The notes under the pieces are model-generated. The model made no database searches. It was not told the origin of the DNA and saw only the letters and a list, made by a program, of their open reading frames with translations. This document shows, piece by piece, positions 32,386-44,400 of a DNA stretch of 64,000 nt. Origin of the DNA: Actinomycetota bacterium (GTDB taxonomy: Bacteria > Actinomycetota > Geothermincolia > Geothermincolales > RBG-13-55-18); contig JACIXC010000011.1 of the NCBI GenBank assembly GCA_014360655.1, forward strand, positions 1-64,000, written 5' to 3'. Both the position numbers and the translations under genes were made by a program. Positions within the stretch are counted from its first letter, which is position 1; each line of letters begins with the position of its first letter.

Positions 32386-34863
32386 ATGGAGGAGAGATAC
32401 GACTTCGCCCGCCTGGAGGAGAAGTGGGTGAAGCGCTGGGAGGAAAGCGACCTCTACGGCGCCGTGGAGGAGCCGGGAAGGGAGAAGAAGTATGTCCTGG
32501 TGATGTTCCCCTACCCCTCCGGTCCGGCGCACATGGGCCACGTGGCCAACTACAACCTCGGCGACGTGCTTGCGCGTTACCTGCGCCGGTGCGGCGTCAA
32601 CGTCCTTCATCCCATGGGCTGGGACGGTTTCGGGCTTCCCGCGGAGAACGCCGCCATCCGCTCGGGCGTCCATCCCGCCAGGTACACCTGGGACAACATC
32701 GCCCTCCTCAAGGAGGGCCTGCGGCGCCTCGGCTATTCCTACGACTGGGACCGCGAGCTGGCCACCTGTGACCCGGAATACTACCGCTGGACGCAGTGGT
32801 TTTTCCTGAAGTTCTACGAGAAGGGGTTGGCCTACAAGGCGCTGGCCTGGGCCAACTGGTGCCCGAGCTGCCGCACCGTGCTTGCCAACGAACAGGTGGT
32901 ATCCGGGCGCTGCGAGCGTTGCGACACCCTGGTGGAGCAGAAGGCCCTCTCGCAGTGGTTCTTCCGCATCACGGAGTACGCGGAGCGGCTCCTGGCCGAC
33001 ATGGAGCAGCTCTCGGGCTGGCCGGAGAACGTGCTCGCCATGCAGCGCAACTGGATCGGGCGTTCCGAGGGATGCGAGGTGGTCTTCCGCCTGAAGGAAA
33101 GCGGCCGGGAGATACCCATCTTCACCACCAGGCCCGACACGCTGTGGGGGGTCACCTTCTTTTTGCTGGCGCCGGAGCATCCCCTGGTGGACGAGCTCAC
33201 GCGGGGGACTCCCTACGAGGCGGAGGTGGCCGCCTTCCGCGAGAGGCTGCGCGGCGTCTCCGCCATCGAGCGCACCTCCCTGGAGAGCGAGAAGGACGGC
33301 GTCTTCATCGGGGCGCACGTCGTCAACCCCGTGAACGGGGAGGAGGTGCCCGTGTGGACCGCCAATTTCGTGCTCATGGAATACGGGACGGGAGCGGTGA
33401 TGGCGGTGCCCGCCCACGACCAGAGGGACTTCGAGTTCGCGCGCAAGTACGGCCTTCCCGTCCGCGTGGTCATCCAGCCTCCGGGAGGGGAGCTGCATCC
33501 CGACGAGATGGAGGAGGCCTACGTGGATCCCGGCACCATGGTGAACTCCGGCCCCTTCGAGGGGTGGGACAGCGAGGAAGGCAGGGTGCGCGGGGTGCCC
33601 GATCTCCTGGAGGAAAAGGGATGGGGGAGAAGGACCGTGAACTACCGGCTGCGCGACTGGCTCATCTCGCGCCAGCGCTACTGGGGGGTCCCCATCCCCA
33701 TCGTCTACTGCGGGCGCTGCGGCACGGTCCCCGTGCCCGAGGAGGACCTTCCCGTGCTCCTGCCGGAGGACGTGCAGTTCATCTTCGAGGGCCCCTCTCC
33801 ACTCGAGCGCTCGCAGGAGTTCAGGAACACCGTCTGTCCTCGCTGCGGGGGAGCCGCGGAGAGGGAGACGGACACCATGGATACCTTTGTCGATTCCTCC
33901 TGGTACTATATCCGTTACGCGAGCCCGCGGGAGAAAGAACGGCCCTTCGACCCCGAGGCGGTGCGCTACTGGCTGCCCGTCGACCAGTACATCGGGGGCG
34001 TGGAGCACGCCATCATGCACTTGCTCTACTCGCGCTTCTTCACCAAGGTCCTCAAGGACCTGGGGCTGGTGGATTTCGACGAGCCCTTCAGCAACCTGCT
34101 GTGCCAGGGCATGGTGGTCCTGGGCGGGGCCAAGATGAGCAAGTCCAAGGGCAACGTGATCACCCCGGAGGAGTTCATCGAGAAGTACGGCGCGGACACC
34201 CTGCGGCTCTTCATCCTCTTCCTGGGTCCCCCCGAGGCGGACAAGGAATGGAGCGATGCGGGGATCGAGGGAGCCCATCGCTTCCTGCACCGCGTCTGGA
34301 GGCTGGTGTATCGTTACCTTGACGTGCTCACCTTCAAGACGCAGCCCGTCCCGGAGGATGCCCAGGTGCTCAAGCGCCTCTCCCACCTCACCCACCGCAC
34401 CATCAAGAAGGTCACCGAGGACATAGAGCGCTTCGCCTTCAACACGGCAATAGCCGCCATCATGGAGTTCACCAACGGCCTCTACAGGGAGATAGAGGAA
34501 TCACCCGACGCCTTCAACACCTTCGAGGGTCACGAGGCCATCCGCTCCCTGGTGCTGCTCCTGGCGCCCTTCGCCCCCTTCATCGCCGAGGAGCTCTGGC
34601 AGGAACTGGGAGGGGAGTTCAGCGTGCACACGCAACCGTGGCCGGAGTACGATCCCCGGCTGGCCAGGTCCGAGCGCATCACGCTGGTGGCCCAGGTGGA
34701 CGGGAAGGTGAGGGACCGCATCGAGGTGGACGCGGACATGCCCAGCGAGGAGATGAAACGCGTCGCCCTGGCCTCCATGCGGGTTCAGAGCCACCTCGAG
34801 GGCAGGCAGGTCACCAAGATCATCGTCGTCCCCGGGAAGCTGGTGAACATCGTCACCGGCTGA
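32386..34863 (+). CDS. leuS: Leucyl-tRNA synthetase
   Basis: LeuRS charges tRNA-Leu. The 825-residue enzyme has the HIGH-type motif [11 protein letters not shown] (about 42-52), the KMSKS loop (about 582-586), a CP1 editing domain ([30 protein letters not shown]) and a zinc-like Cys set in [18 protein letters not shown]. The C-terminal domain ends in [15 protein letters not shown]. Start ATG 32386 follows GAGAGG; a GTG two codons upstream is possible. comEA follows after 45 bases. Confidence 0.96.
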   Translation: MEERYDFARLEEKWVKRWEESDLYGAVEEPGREKKYVLVMFPYPSGPAHMGHVANYNLGDVLARYLRRCGVNVLHPMGWDGFGLPAENAAIRSGVHPARYTWDNIALLKEGLRRLGYSYDWDRELATCDPEYYRWTQWFFLKFYEKGLAYKALAWANWCPSCRTVLANEQVVSGRCERCDTLVEQKALSQWFFRITEYAERLLADMEQLSGWPENVLAMQRNWIGRSEGCEVVFRLKESGREIPIFTTRPDTLWGVTFFLLAPEHPLVDELTRGTPYEAEVAAFRERLRGVSAIERTSLESEKDGVFIGAHVVNPVNGEEVPVWTANFVLMEYGTGAVMAVPAHDQRDFEFARKYGLPVRVVIQPPGGELHPDEMEEAYVDPGTMVNSGPFEGWDSEEGRVRGVPDLLEEKGWGRRTVNYRLRDWLISRQRYWGVPIPIVYCGRCGTVPVPEEDLPVLLPEDVQFIFEGPSPLERSQEFRNTVCPRCGGAAERETDTMDTFVDSSWYYIRYASPREKERPFDPEAVRYWLPVDQYIGGVEHAIMHLLYSRFFTKVLKDLGLVDFDEPFSNLLCQGMVVLGGAKMSKSKGNVITPEEFIEKYGADTLRLFILFLGPPEADKEWSDAGIEGAHRFLHRVWRLVYRYLDVLTFKTQPVPEDAQVLKRLSHLTHRTIKKVTEDIERFAFNTAIAAIMEFTNGLYREIEESPDAFNTFEGHEAIRSLVLLLAPFAPFIAEELWQELGGEFSVHTQPWPEYDPRLARSERITLVAQVDGKVRDRIEVDADMPSEEMKRVALASMRVQSHLEGRQVTKIIVVPGKLVNIVTG

Positions 34864-34908
34864 GGGTTCACCCATTTTCCGCAGACCGTATCGAAAGCAC
34901 TTCAGAGC

Positions 34909-35505
34909 ATGCTGGAGAAGATCGCAGATCTCCTTGACAGGCTGTCCGCGCTGCCCCACTGGCAGCTCGCCTTCATCGCCGTGCTGGCGGTGGGCGTGCT
35001 GGCGGGGGGCTTTTTCCTCCTGCGCCCCGCGCCGCGGCCACGTGGCGAGCTGCACGTGGCGGGGGAGGAAGCGGCCGCGGAACCCCGCGTCCTGACCGTG
35101 CACGTGGCGGGGGCAGTGGCACGGCCGGGCGTGGTGCGGCTGCAGGAAGGGGCCCGGGTGCTGGATGCCGTGGAGGGGGCGGGAGGGCCGCTCCCGGAAG
35201 CCGACCTCGACGCGCTGAACCTCGCCCAACCGGTGCAGGACGGCCAGAAGATAAGCGTTCCCCGCAAGGGAGAGAACGGGGGGTCGACCCAGGGCGAGGG
35301 AGGCAAGTCGAGCGGCAAGGTGAACATCAACACGGCGGACGCGGACGAGCTGGAAAAACTTCCCGGCATCGGCCCGACCCTGGCGGAGCGCATAGTCTCC
35401 TACCGCGAGAACAACGGCGGTTTCAGGAGCGTCGAGGACTTGAAGAAGGTATCGGGCATCGGCGAAAAGAAATTCGCCGAGCTCAGGGACCTGGTGGAGA
35501 TCTAG
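34909..35505 (+). CDS. comEA: ComEA, DNA-binding competence protein
   Basis: ComEA binds double-stranded DNA at the membrane during uptake. The 198-residue protein has one membrane segment (about 20-38), an SLBB-type domain (VHVAGAVARPGVVRLQEGAR, from about 64) and a C-terminal helix-hairpin-helix pair, KVNINTADADELEKLPGIG and VSGIGEKKFAELRDLV. It is followed by comEC, the usual arrangement. Confidence 0.93.
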   Translation: MLEKIADLLDRLSALPHWQLAFIAVLAVGVLAGGFFLLRPAPRPRGELHVAGEEAAAEPRVLTVHVAGAVARPGVVRLQEGARVLDAVEGAGGPLPEADLDALNLAQPVQDGQKISVPRKGENGGSTQGEGGKSSGKVNINTADADELEKLPGIGPTLAERIVSYRENNGGFRSVEDLKKVSGIGEKKFAELRDLVEI

Positions 35506-35581
35506 GAGGGAAGCGCGCGGGCGCTTTCTCCGGCGGCGAGAGCGGCTTTTTCTTTTTACATGTGGCTGGGGAACGGGGGAG

Positions 35582-37888
35582 ATGCGGGGGACGTGCACGC
35601 CTCGGGAACTTTTCTACCGCGCCAGGCTCCTGGTGCTCGCCTCCGCGCTCATACTGGGGGGAGCGGTGGGCAATGCGGGCGGCATTGACTTCATCTGGAT
35701 ATTATTACCATCCGTTATTATGCTCCTCCTGGCCGCGGTGGCGCGGCTGCATGGCAAGACCCTTTGTTTCCTCCTCCTCGCGCTCCTCCTGGTGCACGTG
35801 GGGGTGGCGGTAGGGTTCCGCGACCGCTCGAGGCTGGACGGCAGGCGCGGGAAATCGGGTTACGTCACCCTGACCGGGCACGTTGAGGTGGGCAATCGTG
35901 GTTCCTCCAGCGGAGAGGTCATGGTGCTGCGGGTGGAGGAAAGCGGGGAAAGCGCCCTCGCCCGCGAGGGGGAGCGCTACCTCTTTCACCTCCCGGATCA
36001 GGGTGCGGAGGCGCCGCGCTGGGGAGACGTGGTGGAGGCGCATGGCTACCTGAGGATCTTCGACACCGTCAGTGGAGGGATATCGGGGACCCTTTGGGCG
36101 CAGTCGGTGGAGCGCAGGGGAACGCGTGCGAGCCTACTCCTGCGCGCGGCCCTGGCCTTCCGGGGGCGGGTGGGGGAGGTAACGGTCTCCCTCCCGGAGG
36201 GGGAAGCCGCCCTGGCAAGGGGCATGGTGCTCGGGGACTACCACGGCCTCGGCTCGCGCGACCTCCTTTCCCTGCGCGCCTCGGGACTCATCCACGTCTG
36301 CGCCGCATCGGGCCTGCACGTGGGCATGCTGGTGGCGGGGCTTCTGTGGGCATGGAGGAAGCTCTCCGCCTCAAGGAGGGGCGCCTTCTTCCTTACCCTG
36401 CCCCTGCTACTGACCTATGCCCTGGCCACCGGCTTGTCCGTCCCCGTGTTGCGGGCTTCGCTTCTGGCACTCACGGCGGGGGCATCTTTTCTGCTGGGAC
36501 GGGATTACGATTCTCTCTCCGCCATGGGGTCGGCCGCGCTTGTGCTTTTCCTGCGGGACTCCAACATCGCGACCTCCACCAGTTTCCAGCTCTCCTTCGC
36601 GGCCGCCCTGGGCGTGGTGCTTCTCTTCCGGCCCCTTGGAGGCTTGGTGGCATCGGGCGGATCCCCGCTTGCGGCGGTGTTGGCCACTACCCTGGCCGCG
36701 CAGCTCGCGGTGGCGCCGGTGTTGCTCCACTCCTTCGGTGAGGTGTCCCTCCTGGCCCCCTTGAGCAACCTCCTGGTGCTCCCCCTCCTCCCCCTCCTCA
36801 TGGGCGCCTCGCTGCTCGGGACGCTGTTCTCCTGGTTATGGATGCCCCTGGCCCGCCTGTTGATGCTGGCGGCTTACCCCGTTGCCAGGTGGACCCTGCT
36901 GGTGGCGCGGGTCGTCGCCGGGCAGCGCTGGGCCATGGTGCGCCTGTTTTCCTTCAACGCGGCCTGGATGCTCCTCTATTATCCAGCGCTTCTCGCGGCT
37001 TTCCTGGCGGAGGGAAAGATCAGGCGTCGGGGACGGGTCCTGCTGGTGGCGCTGGTCTCGCTCGCCCTGTTCGCGGGGCTGCACCTGCATTTGCCCCTGC
37101 ACGCCGCGGCCGGCGGCGCCAGCATAACCTTTTTCGACGTGGGACAGGGGGATTCCGCCCTGATCCAGGCGGAGTCGGGCGCCACCGTGCTGGTGGACGG
37201 TGGGAAGGACGAGTGGAGGCTGGAGCAGGAGTTGCGCGAGAGGGACATAAGGTACCTTGACGTCATCGCCGTGAGCCACCCGGAGGCCGATCACGCGGGC
37301 GGGCTGGGCGCGGCGTTCAAGGTGTGCGGCGTGGGTCTGGTCCTGCACCCGCCCCTCGCGGATGGCGAGGCGGCGGAGGCGGGATTCCTTGCCCGGGCGG
37401 AGGAGATGGGGGTGCCCACGCGCCCCATGTCGGAGGGCATGGTCCTCGAGCTGGCGGAGGTGAGGCTGGAGGCCATGGCACCGCCCTCTCCCCCGGACGC
37501 GGAAATTCCCCTCAACGACCGCTCGCTGGTGTTGAAGGTATCCCTTCCGGGACTGGAGGCGGTGATGCCCGGCGACGTGGAGGAGGCGGGAGAGGAGAAC
37601 CTCATGCGCGGGAACCCTCCCGGGAGCTTATCCTGCGACCTGCTCAAGGTGCCGCATCACGGGGGCTACGCGGAGACGGGTGAGGAGTTCTTCCGCCTGC
37701 TGCGCCCCTCCGTTGCCGTCATCAGCGTGGGAGCCGACAACCCCTACGGCCATCCCGCCTCCGGGACGCTGCAGGCCCTGCGCCGCCTGGGGTGCGACGT
37801 TTATCGCACCGATGAGCGCGGTGATATAGTTATTCGTGTGGATGGGGAAGGAAGGGGATACTGGGTGGAGTGCGAGAGGGGACCCTGA
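35582..37888 (+). CDS. comEC: ComEC/Rec2 DNA-uptake channel with metallo-beta-lactamase domain
   Basis: ComEC transports single-stranded DNA across the membrane. The 768-residue protein has multiple hydrophobic segments, the competence domain with LIHVCAASGLHVGMLVAGL and a C-terminal metallo-hydrolase domain from about residue 510: FFDVGQGDSALIQ, SHPEADHAGGLGA (metal-ligand motif) and VPHHGG. GGGGGAG precedes ATG 35582. Together with comEA it makes natural transformation possible if a type IV pilus exists elsewhere. Confidence 0.94.
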   Translation: MRGTCTPRELFYRARLLVLASALILGGAVGNAGGIDFIWILLPSVIMLLLAAVARLHGKTLCFLLLALLLVHVGVAVGFRDRSRLDGRRGKSGYVTLTGHVEVGNRGSSSGEVMVLRVEESGESALAREGERYLFHLPDQGAEAPRWGDVVEAHGYLRIFDTVSGGISGTLWAQSVERRGTRASLLLRAALAFRGRVGEVTVSLPEGEAALARGMVLGDYHGLGSRDLLSLRASGLIHVCAASGLHVGMLVAGLLWAWRKLSASRRGAFFLTLPLLLTYALATGLSVPVLRASLLALTAGASFLLGRDYDSLSAMGSAALVLFLRDSNIATSTSFQLSFAAALGVVLLFRPLGGLVASGGSPLAAVLATTLAAQLAVAPVLLHSFGEVSLLAPLSNLLVLPLLPLLMGASLLGTLFSWLWMPLARLLMLAAYPVARWTLLVARVVAGQRWAMVRLFSFNAAWMLLYYPALLAAFLAEGKIRRRGRVLLVALVSLALFAGLHLHLPLHAAAGGASITFFDVGQGDSALIQAESGATVLVDGGKDEWRLEQELRERDIRYLDVIAVSHPEADHAGGLGAAFKVCGVGLVLHPPLADGEAAEAGFLARAEEMGVPTRPMSEGMVLELAEVRLEAMAPPSPPDAEIPLNDRSLVLKVSLPGLEAVMPGDVEEAGEENLMRGNPPGSLSCDLLKVPHHGGYAETGEEFFRLLRPSVAVISVGADNPYGHPASGTLQALRRLGCDVYRTDERGDIVIRVDGEGRGYWVECERGP

Positions 37889-38107
37889 GGGCGTTATGCC
37901 GGCCCGGGGCGTGGCCCCGTGGAGGCGACAATCGTAAGCGGCCGTTGCCGCGAAGGGAAGGCCCCGCTCAACTAAGGGGAAGCGGGCCCTGCCGGTGGGG
38001 GAGGAACCGGGGAAGGTCCTGTCGCGCGTGGCCGAAGGAGTGGCCCACGGGTTACTCCCGGGAATCGGTTACATGGAATTATATGGTAACTAACGGGAGA
38101 AAGCTTC

Positions 38108-39094
38108 ATGGATAAGGGGAAGGCCCTGCTCATCTACGGCGACCAGGCCCTGCTGGTGGAGGAGGAGCTGAAGAAGGTACTCGCGCGCATCGGCAAGGAG
38201 GTAGACCCCGAGTTCAACCTCGATTTCTTCCGGGCCGGCGAGGACAGGCTCGAGGAAGCACTGCGCGCCGCCGAGACCCTGCCCTTCGCTTCCGGCTGGA
38301 GGTACGTGGTGGTGAAGGAGGCACAGAGGTTGACTCCCGCGGAGATCAAGAGCCTGGTCCGCTACCTCGAGGATCCACCCGAGAGCGCGACGCTCATCCT
38401 CGTGGGCGTGGGATTGAAAGACGGTTCCTCCCTGGTGAAAGAGGTGGGAAAGCGGGGCAGGGTGAGGAAGGCCTCCCTCTCGCGCAGGGAGATCCCCCTC
38501 TGGATCAAGGGCCGCTTCGAGGAGAGGGGATTGCGCGTGAACGGCAGGGCCCTTTCCTACCTGCTGGAATCGCTGGGGGAGGACCTGATGGCCATAGAGG
38601 CCGCGGTGGAGAAGATATCCCTGTTTCACGAGGGTCGCGGCATGGTGGAGCTGGACGAGGTGGTGTCCCTGGTCTCGCCCTCGGCGGAGAGGACCGTTTA
38701 CGAGCTTGTGGACAGGGTGGCGGTGGGGGATGCCGACCAGGCCTTGAAGATCCTGCGCCGCCTACTGCAGCAGGGGGAGAGGGCGGGGAACGTGCTTTAC
38801 GCCCTGGAAGCCCATTTCCTGCGCCTGTTGCTCTACAGGGCCCTGCGGGAGGAGGGACGCACAGACCAGGAGATAGCCTCACGAATGGACCTCACGGGCA
38901 GTCGCCAGTGGGTGATCGAAAGGAAACTACGCCCGCAGTCCGCCACCTTCGACGAGGAGCGTTTGCGCGAGGCGCTCACGCTGCTCATCGAGGCGGAGTA
39001 CGACATGAAGACGGGCCGCCTGGGGGAGCAGGACGTCCTCCTGCGGGTCACCGCCTCGCTGTGCGGCATCCCCGCTTCCCGGCGCGGGGGCTGA
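38108..39094 (+). CDS. holA: DNA polymerase III subunit delta
   Basis: HolA opens the sliding clamp within the clamp loader. The 328-residue product has the AAA+-like delta fold: LLIYGDQALLVEEEL at the N-terminus, ATLILVGVG, LVKEVGKRGRV and IPLWIKGRFEERGLRV, then the all-helical C-terminal domain. The start is ATG 38108 after GGGAGAAAGC. The commonly linked rpsT does not follow; the RHS island begins instead. Confidence 0.9.
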   Translation: MDKGKALLIYGDQALLVEEELKKVLARIGKEVDPEFNLDFFRAGEDRLEEALRAAETLPFASGWRYVVVKEAQRLTPAEIKSLVRYLEDPPESATLILVGVGLKDGSSLVKEVGKRGRVRKASLSRREIPLWIKGRFEERGLRVNGRALSYLLESLGEDLMAIEAAVEKISLFHEGRGMVELDEVVSLVSPSAERTVYELVDRVAVGDADQALKILRRLLQQGERAGNVLYALEAHFLRLLLYRALREEGRTDQEIASRMDLTGSRQWVIERKLRPQSATFDEERLREALTLLIEAEYDMKTGRLGEQDVLLRVTASLCGIPASRRGG

Positions 39095-39529
39095 TCCCGC
39101 CCCGGGGAACATGGCCCTCGCTCGGGCCGGGATGACGCAGGGGGCTACCACCTTCACCGTTGAGGAGACCACGCTTGACCGGCAAACCGGCCCATGTTCC
39201 CACAAGCACGCTCCCGCGTCACGTAAGTCATCTGCGCAATGAAACGTGGACGCCATCTTCTCTCGTGGCGAGGAGCGAAGCGACGAAGCCATATCACGAT
39301 AAAGAAAGCCGCTCATACCGGTGAAACCGCCGCGTGAACACACGCGCCCACCGTGTTACCTGCAAGGAAGCGGTCCATGTAACCGGGACATGGCGTTGAC
39401 TTCCAGGAGGCCTGGGCGCGGAGAGGCCACCTGAGCGGTTTGATCGTGTGCCCCTCACCGGGTGGTCGATGAGCATGCGAGGTGGTAAAGGGCCAGGGTT
39501 TCCATTCAAAAAAAGAATATTAAGCCCAT
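39095..39529. other. Gene-free stretch at left edge of the RHS island
   Basis: These 435 bases contain no supported ORF. A long interrupted inverted repeat occurs near 39100-39124 (GGAACATGGCCC... against GGCCCATGTTCCC at 39189-39201). From 39521 a TAA stop precedes the RHS frame, and RHS homology starts abruptly at 39530. Confidence 0.55.
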
Positions 39530-40735
39530 GCCCAGACCGACCACAGGAAAGACCCCGGGGAGACCACCCACCCCTTCCGCTCCCCGAGGGGGGACGTCCT
39601 GGCCCTCCTGGACCGGGCCGGGAACCCCACCCGGACCTACGCCTACTCCCCCTACGGGGAGACGGAGGAGGGATACGCAGAAGAAGGCACCCCCTTCCTC
39701 TTCCAGGACGACTACCTGGACCCCGGAACCTCCCTCTACCACATGCAGGCCCGCTGGTACGACCCGGCCTCCTCCTCCTTCCTCTCCCCCGACCCGGAGA
39801 TGGGGGAGGCTTCCGACCCCCAGGCAAGGCTCCCCTACGCCTACTGCGGAGGAGACCCGGTGTACAACTCCGACCCGGAAGGAAAGACCCCCAGGGACCT
39901 CGCCCTGGCCATGCGTAACCCCGCCCTGGCCGGGATGATCATGAAGAACCGGGCCCTCATGCTCGCCATCCTCTTGAAGCCCGGCAGCGGAAGGAAAGGC
40001 TCCTTTCTGGGCGGCCTCCTCGGCAACAGGAGAAGGGCGGAGGAGAAAGCGGCAAGATCCAATGGCGGTCCTCAAGCAAACAACATCGAAACGCAGTTTC
40101 TGCGGAATATCCCGGGACTTCCGGAAAGAATCTTGGGAAATGCCGAAAGACCCAGCCAGGAGAAAACAACCGGTATATGCAAGGACGAAAGGGGCATTGT
40201 ATTTGTCACTTACTCCTCCGGCGACAAAACGGTAACAATTAATCTCGGAGATCCCTATGTGAAGGAAGGAATTGTAAATACACAATATAAATGGTACCAA
40301 TACGCAACAGATATATTTAAGAGTATTTTCCGAAGCTACAGGGTATTTCCACTCGGCAGAAGATTTACTTACAGAGCCACGCTGATGTATGAAAGTGCAA
40401 GCAGCTCATTAAAGCTCGTTGTGGAAACCAGCACTGAGCCTGGAGGGGGATCCCACAGCCCCTATGGCAATGTGGAGGTGCTTCAGCATACGGATGTCGT
40501 AACCAGGGAAGGGAGAAGGTACGAAATGTCCCCCCTTGATCCCGGAACACGCATCGTACCACCTGGAGATATCAGCGGGCGGGCCAATTACCATTCCTAT
40601 ATCATAGAAGTGACACCCGAAGATATGCCCTTCCGCATCTATTCATACAACTTGTATTCTTGGGATCAAGGTATAAATTTTAAGGGAACAGCTGGTTTGG
40701 AAGAGATAGGATACGAAGTTCTGCCCAGGGGGTAA
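39530..40735 (+). pseudogene. Orphan RHS C-terminal cassette A (no own start)
   Basis: The frame is open from 39524 but is preceded by TAA and has no initiation signal; the first internal ATG is 39743. It holds the end of the RHS core (RSPRGDVLALLDRAGNP, RWYDPASSSFLSPDPE, YAYCGGDPVYNSDPE), then a shared connector (PRDLALAMRNPALAGMIMKN) up to about 40052. A distinct C-terminal domain of about 225 residues follows that is not recognised. The core is nearly identical DNA to the main RHS gene (45191-45535). It is best read as a silent cassette for recombination. Confidence 0.75.
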
Positions 40736-40894
40736 TGGGAACGTAAGCACATATTTCTGTAGAGAAGAAAGCAGAAGAGCATCCAGATTCTGGTACGTTC
40801 TTGAAAACGCACAAGGCACTATTGCCTGAAAGTTACAGCAAAGCCTGATGAGGCAATACAAACTTGGCATAATATTTTAACAAGGGAGGTTGCC

Positions 40895-41353
40895 ATGAAA
40901 GAAGATGCAAATGCATGGTTCCGGTCAACCCGTGATTCCTTAAGAAGCAAGAAGGGGCTTGCGATGACGGCAATGGGGGTCCTTTTAATAATTATCGGGG
41001 CGGTGATTCCAATAGAATATGATTTCTATGGCCAACCGCGCAGTTTCTTGAACAATGCGAAAGCCCTTTTTATCCTTGTGGCAATATTGCTTTTTCTCGT
41101 GGTTCTCTCTGCTTTGTCCTTATACATGCAGAATGTAAGGATTTCGAAATACTTTGCCCTAGGCTTCTTGTTCCTCTCAATCCTTCTTGCGATTGCTGGC
41201 ACTGTTGAAACGGTGGCCTGGACTGCAGGGGTTATCGATAAGACAATTGATACCGGATTAGGGCTTTATTTCATGTATATTGGTACGCTAGCAATTCTTG
41301 CTGGATCGGTAGCGGTTTTCCGAGAGTCTAGAAAGCTGCCTGAATCCGCATGA
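40895..41353 (+). CDS. Four-helix membrane protein, candidate immunity protein of cassette A
   Basis: The 152-residue product has four hydrophobic segments (about 22-40, 57-77, 86-110 and 125-142). GGGAGGTTGCC precedes the ATG. Its base composition is clearly AT-richer than the core genes, as for other genes after the cassettes. Immunity to the cassette A end is inferred from position only. No family is recognised. Confidence 0.6.
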   Translation: MKEDANAWFRSTRDSLRSKKGLAMTAMGVLLIIIGAVIPIEYDFYGQPRSFLNNAKALFILVAILLFLVVLSALSLYMQNVRISKYFALGFLFLSILLAIAGTVETVAWTAGVIDKTIDTGLGLYFMYIGTLAILAGSVAVFRESRKLPESA

Positions 41354-41425
41354 GATATTTATATTTGGCCAGCCACCCTTTCTTGCAAGATACAGGGAGA
41401 TAGGCATGATCTCTTTACTGCTCAT

Positions 41426-44400
41426 TTGCATGAATATGGAAGCCCCCATGCGGCCTCGGTGAACAGCCTCGACGGGTCCGCCTACTACGTCAACCGCCAT
41501 ATCTACGACGAGCTGGGGCGCCTTGCGGAGACGGAGTACGCTATCCCCGCGGCTTCCTACGACCCGGGCACCTATGACCGGGGATGCAACCTGGGCATGA
41601 AGGAGGTGCGCTACGAGGACTACAACCTCCTGGGGCAGCCCACGCGCATAATCGAGTACCTGAAGGACGGAGGCGTCTACAGGGTGGCCAAGGTCACCGA
41701 GAGGGCCTTCTCCCCCCAAGGGGACCTGGCCTCCGAGACGGTCAGAGATGGGGCAGACGTGATCTGCTCCCTTGTCACCTACGAATACGATCCCCAGGGC
41801 AGGATGACCCTCGAGCGTAAGTGGCGCAATGATGCGGAGGCCCAGGAGCGAAGGCTCTCCTACGTGAACGAGGGGATATCCCGCTTCAAGCCCGCATGCG
41901 AATACCTCTCCCACCACCGGGAGGGAAGCACCGTCTACTACGAGAAAAGGACCACCACCTTCTTCTACGACGGGCAGACGGCGGCGGAGACCTCGGCCGA
42001 GCTGGGCCACTTCTCCGGGAGCGGCTTCGTCGTGGACGACTCCTCGCAGAAGCTCACCGTTTCCTATTCCTACCACGGGGGAGGAACCCAGGCGGGGAGG
42101 CTCCACGAGAAGGTGACCACGGGCCCCAGGGAGCTGGGAGAGGGAGGCGCCCTCATCTCGGGCGAGCTGGAGCGCCGCCGCTACGCCTGGAACCTGAACG
42201 GCCTGCCGGCATACGAGTGCCTGGTGGTGGGAGGCGCCGAGGTGAACAAGAGCGTCTACGGCTACGACTCCCTCTTCCGCGAGACAGCCCGCTTCGAGCA
42301 GGTGACCTACGCCCGGGGAGACGGGACCCTGGAGACGCGCCAGGTGGTGACCAAGTACGCCTATGACCCCTCCGGCAACCGCACCCTGGAAAGGCCCCCC
42401 GGCTCCGGCCCCGGAACCCGCAGGGAATACGACCTTGCGGGAAGGGTGGTGAAGGAGACTGACCCCTCGGGCGCGGTGAAGCGCTACTCCTACGACCTTG
42501 CCGGGAACCTCACCGGCGAGATAGTGGAGAAATGGGAGGGCGGGGAGATCGTGACCACCCACGCCTACGACGCCCTCTCCCGCGAGGTTATGGTCACCCG
42601 CCCCAACCCGGACGACCCCTCCTCGCCCATCCTCACCTCCTACTCCTACGGGGCCAACGCCAAGCGTGCCGAGACCTACGAGGAGAAGAACCCCTCCCTG
42701 AAAAAGGCCGTGGACTACCTCTACGACCCCCTGGGAAGGCTCCTCTCGGAGAAGAGGCATTACGAGGGCGGGGTGGCGGAGACCCTCCGCGCCTACGACC
42801 GCTGCGGCAACGAGGTCTCCCTGAGGGAGCCCGACACGGCGGAGAAGGTGAAGGAGTACGACCTGGCGGGGAGGCTGCTCAAGGTCACCGCGAGGGGCGT
42901 GGACCTGGGGGAGAGGGACGGGCAGGGAGAGCCCATGCTGCGCGACCTCACCCTGGAGGAATACGCCTACGACCCCGCGGGGAGGAAGGCCTCCTCCCGC
43001 GCCCCATATGGCTCGGGGGCATCCTGGGAGGGCACCCTCACCACCTACGCCTACGACGGCCTTTCCCGGGAGCTGCGGGTTACGCAGGAGCTGGAGGGCG
43101 AAAACGCCGTCACCTCCCACGCCTGGGAATACGAGGTGGTGGGGGCGGGGGCGGCCGTCTCCCACGCCGTCGTCTCCCCCGAGGGCCTTCTGACCGAGAT
43201 GCTCATCGACCAGCGGGGAAGGGAGATAAAAAGGACCCTGCGCCCCGAGGGCTACCCCGCCCGCGAGATCTGGACCGCCATCGGCGAGTACGGGGAGGCG
43301 GACGGCGACAACCTGAGGGTGGAGACCTCCCACGGTCCCGCCCCGGACGCCTGGACCAGGAGGGAATACGACGCCGCGGGGAGGGTGGCGCGCGTAAGCG
43401 ACGCCGCGGGAGGGGAGGCCGCCAGGACCTACAACGAGCGGGGCCTCCTCACCCGCGAGACGGTCAGGGTGGACGAGGACACCACCGCCGTGACCTGCCA
43501 CGCCTACGACGACCTGGCGCGCGAGACCATGACCTGCCGGGGCTACAACGGCCAGGGGAACCCCATGGAGCCCCGCTACTTCGCCTACGACATCTTCGGG
43601 AGAAAGGTCTCCGAGTGGGACGCCGCGAGCGCGGGCCGCCCCGCCGCCTTCTCCTACGACCTCCTGGACCACCTCACGGCGGAGGCCCGGCCCATAGACG
43701 GGGACACCGTCCTCGTCAAGAACTACAAAAGGGACCGGGCGGGAAGGATGCTCTCCCTCTCCCTGGCCACGGATACCACCCCGGTCAGGGAGATCACCTA
43801 CTCGGGCCTGGGCCACCCCCTCGCCGTCGTCTCCCACCCCGGCCCCGCGGAGGACATCACCGTCACCTACGCCTGGGACGCCGCGGGGAGGATGACCAGG
43901 GAGACCGACGGGGCGGGCAACGCCTGGACCTACGCCTACAACCGCCTGGGCCTGCTCGCCGAGTCCCGCGACCCCCTCTACGACGAGGAAACCCACCCCT
44001 ACGCCGCCAGGATGGCCTACGACCGGGAGGGGAGGATGACCGCGAGCGTGGTCTCCGACGGGGCGACCGCCCCGGACATCGTCTCCTCCCTCTCCCTCAC
44101 CTGGCTCCCCACCGGGGAGGTGGACACCCGCTCCTTCTCGGACGGGGCGGGGGGATACGCGCAGGAGGACTACGAATACGACGACTACGGCAGGCTCACC
44201 TCCGTCTCCTGCCCCTCCGGGGTCACCCTCTCCTACTCCGACTACGACCCCTGCTCCCGCCCCCGCGCCCTCACCTTCGCCATGGGCGGAAAGACCTACT
44301 CGCAGACCCTCTCCTACACCGAGGGAGGGGCGCTCTCCTCCGTTACCCTGCCCGCGGGCACCACCTCCTACGGCTACGACGACCAGGGACGCCTGGCCCA

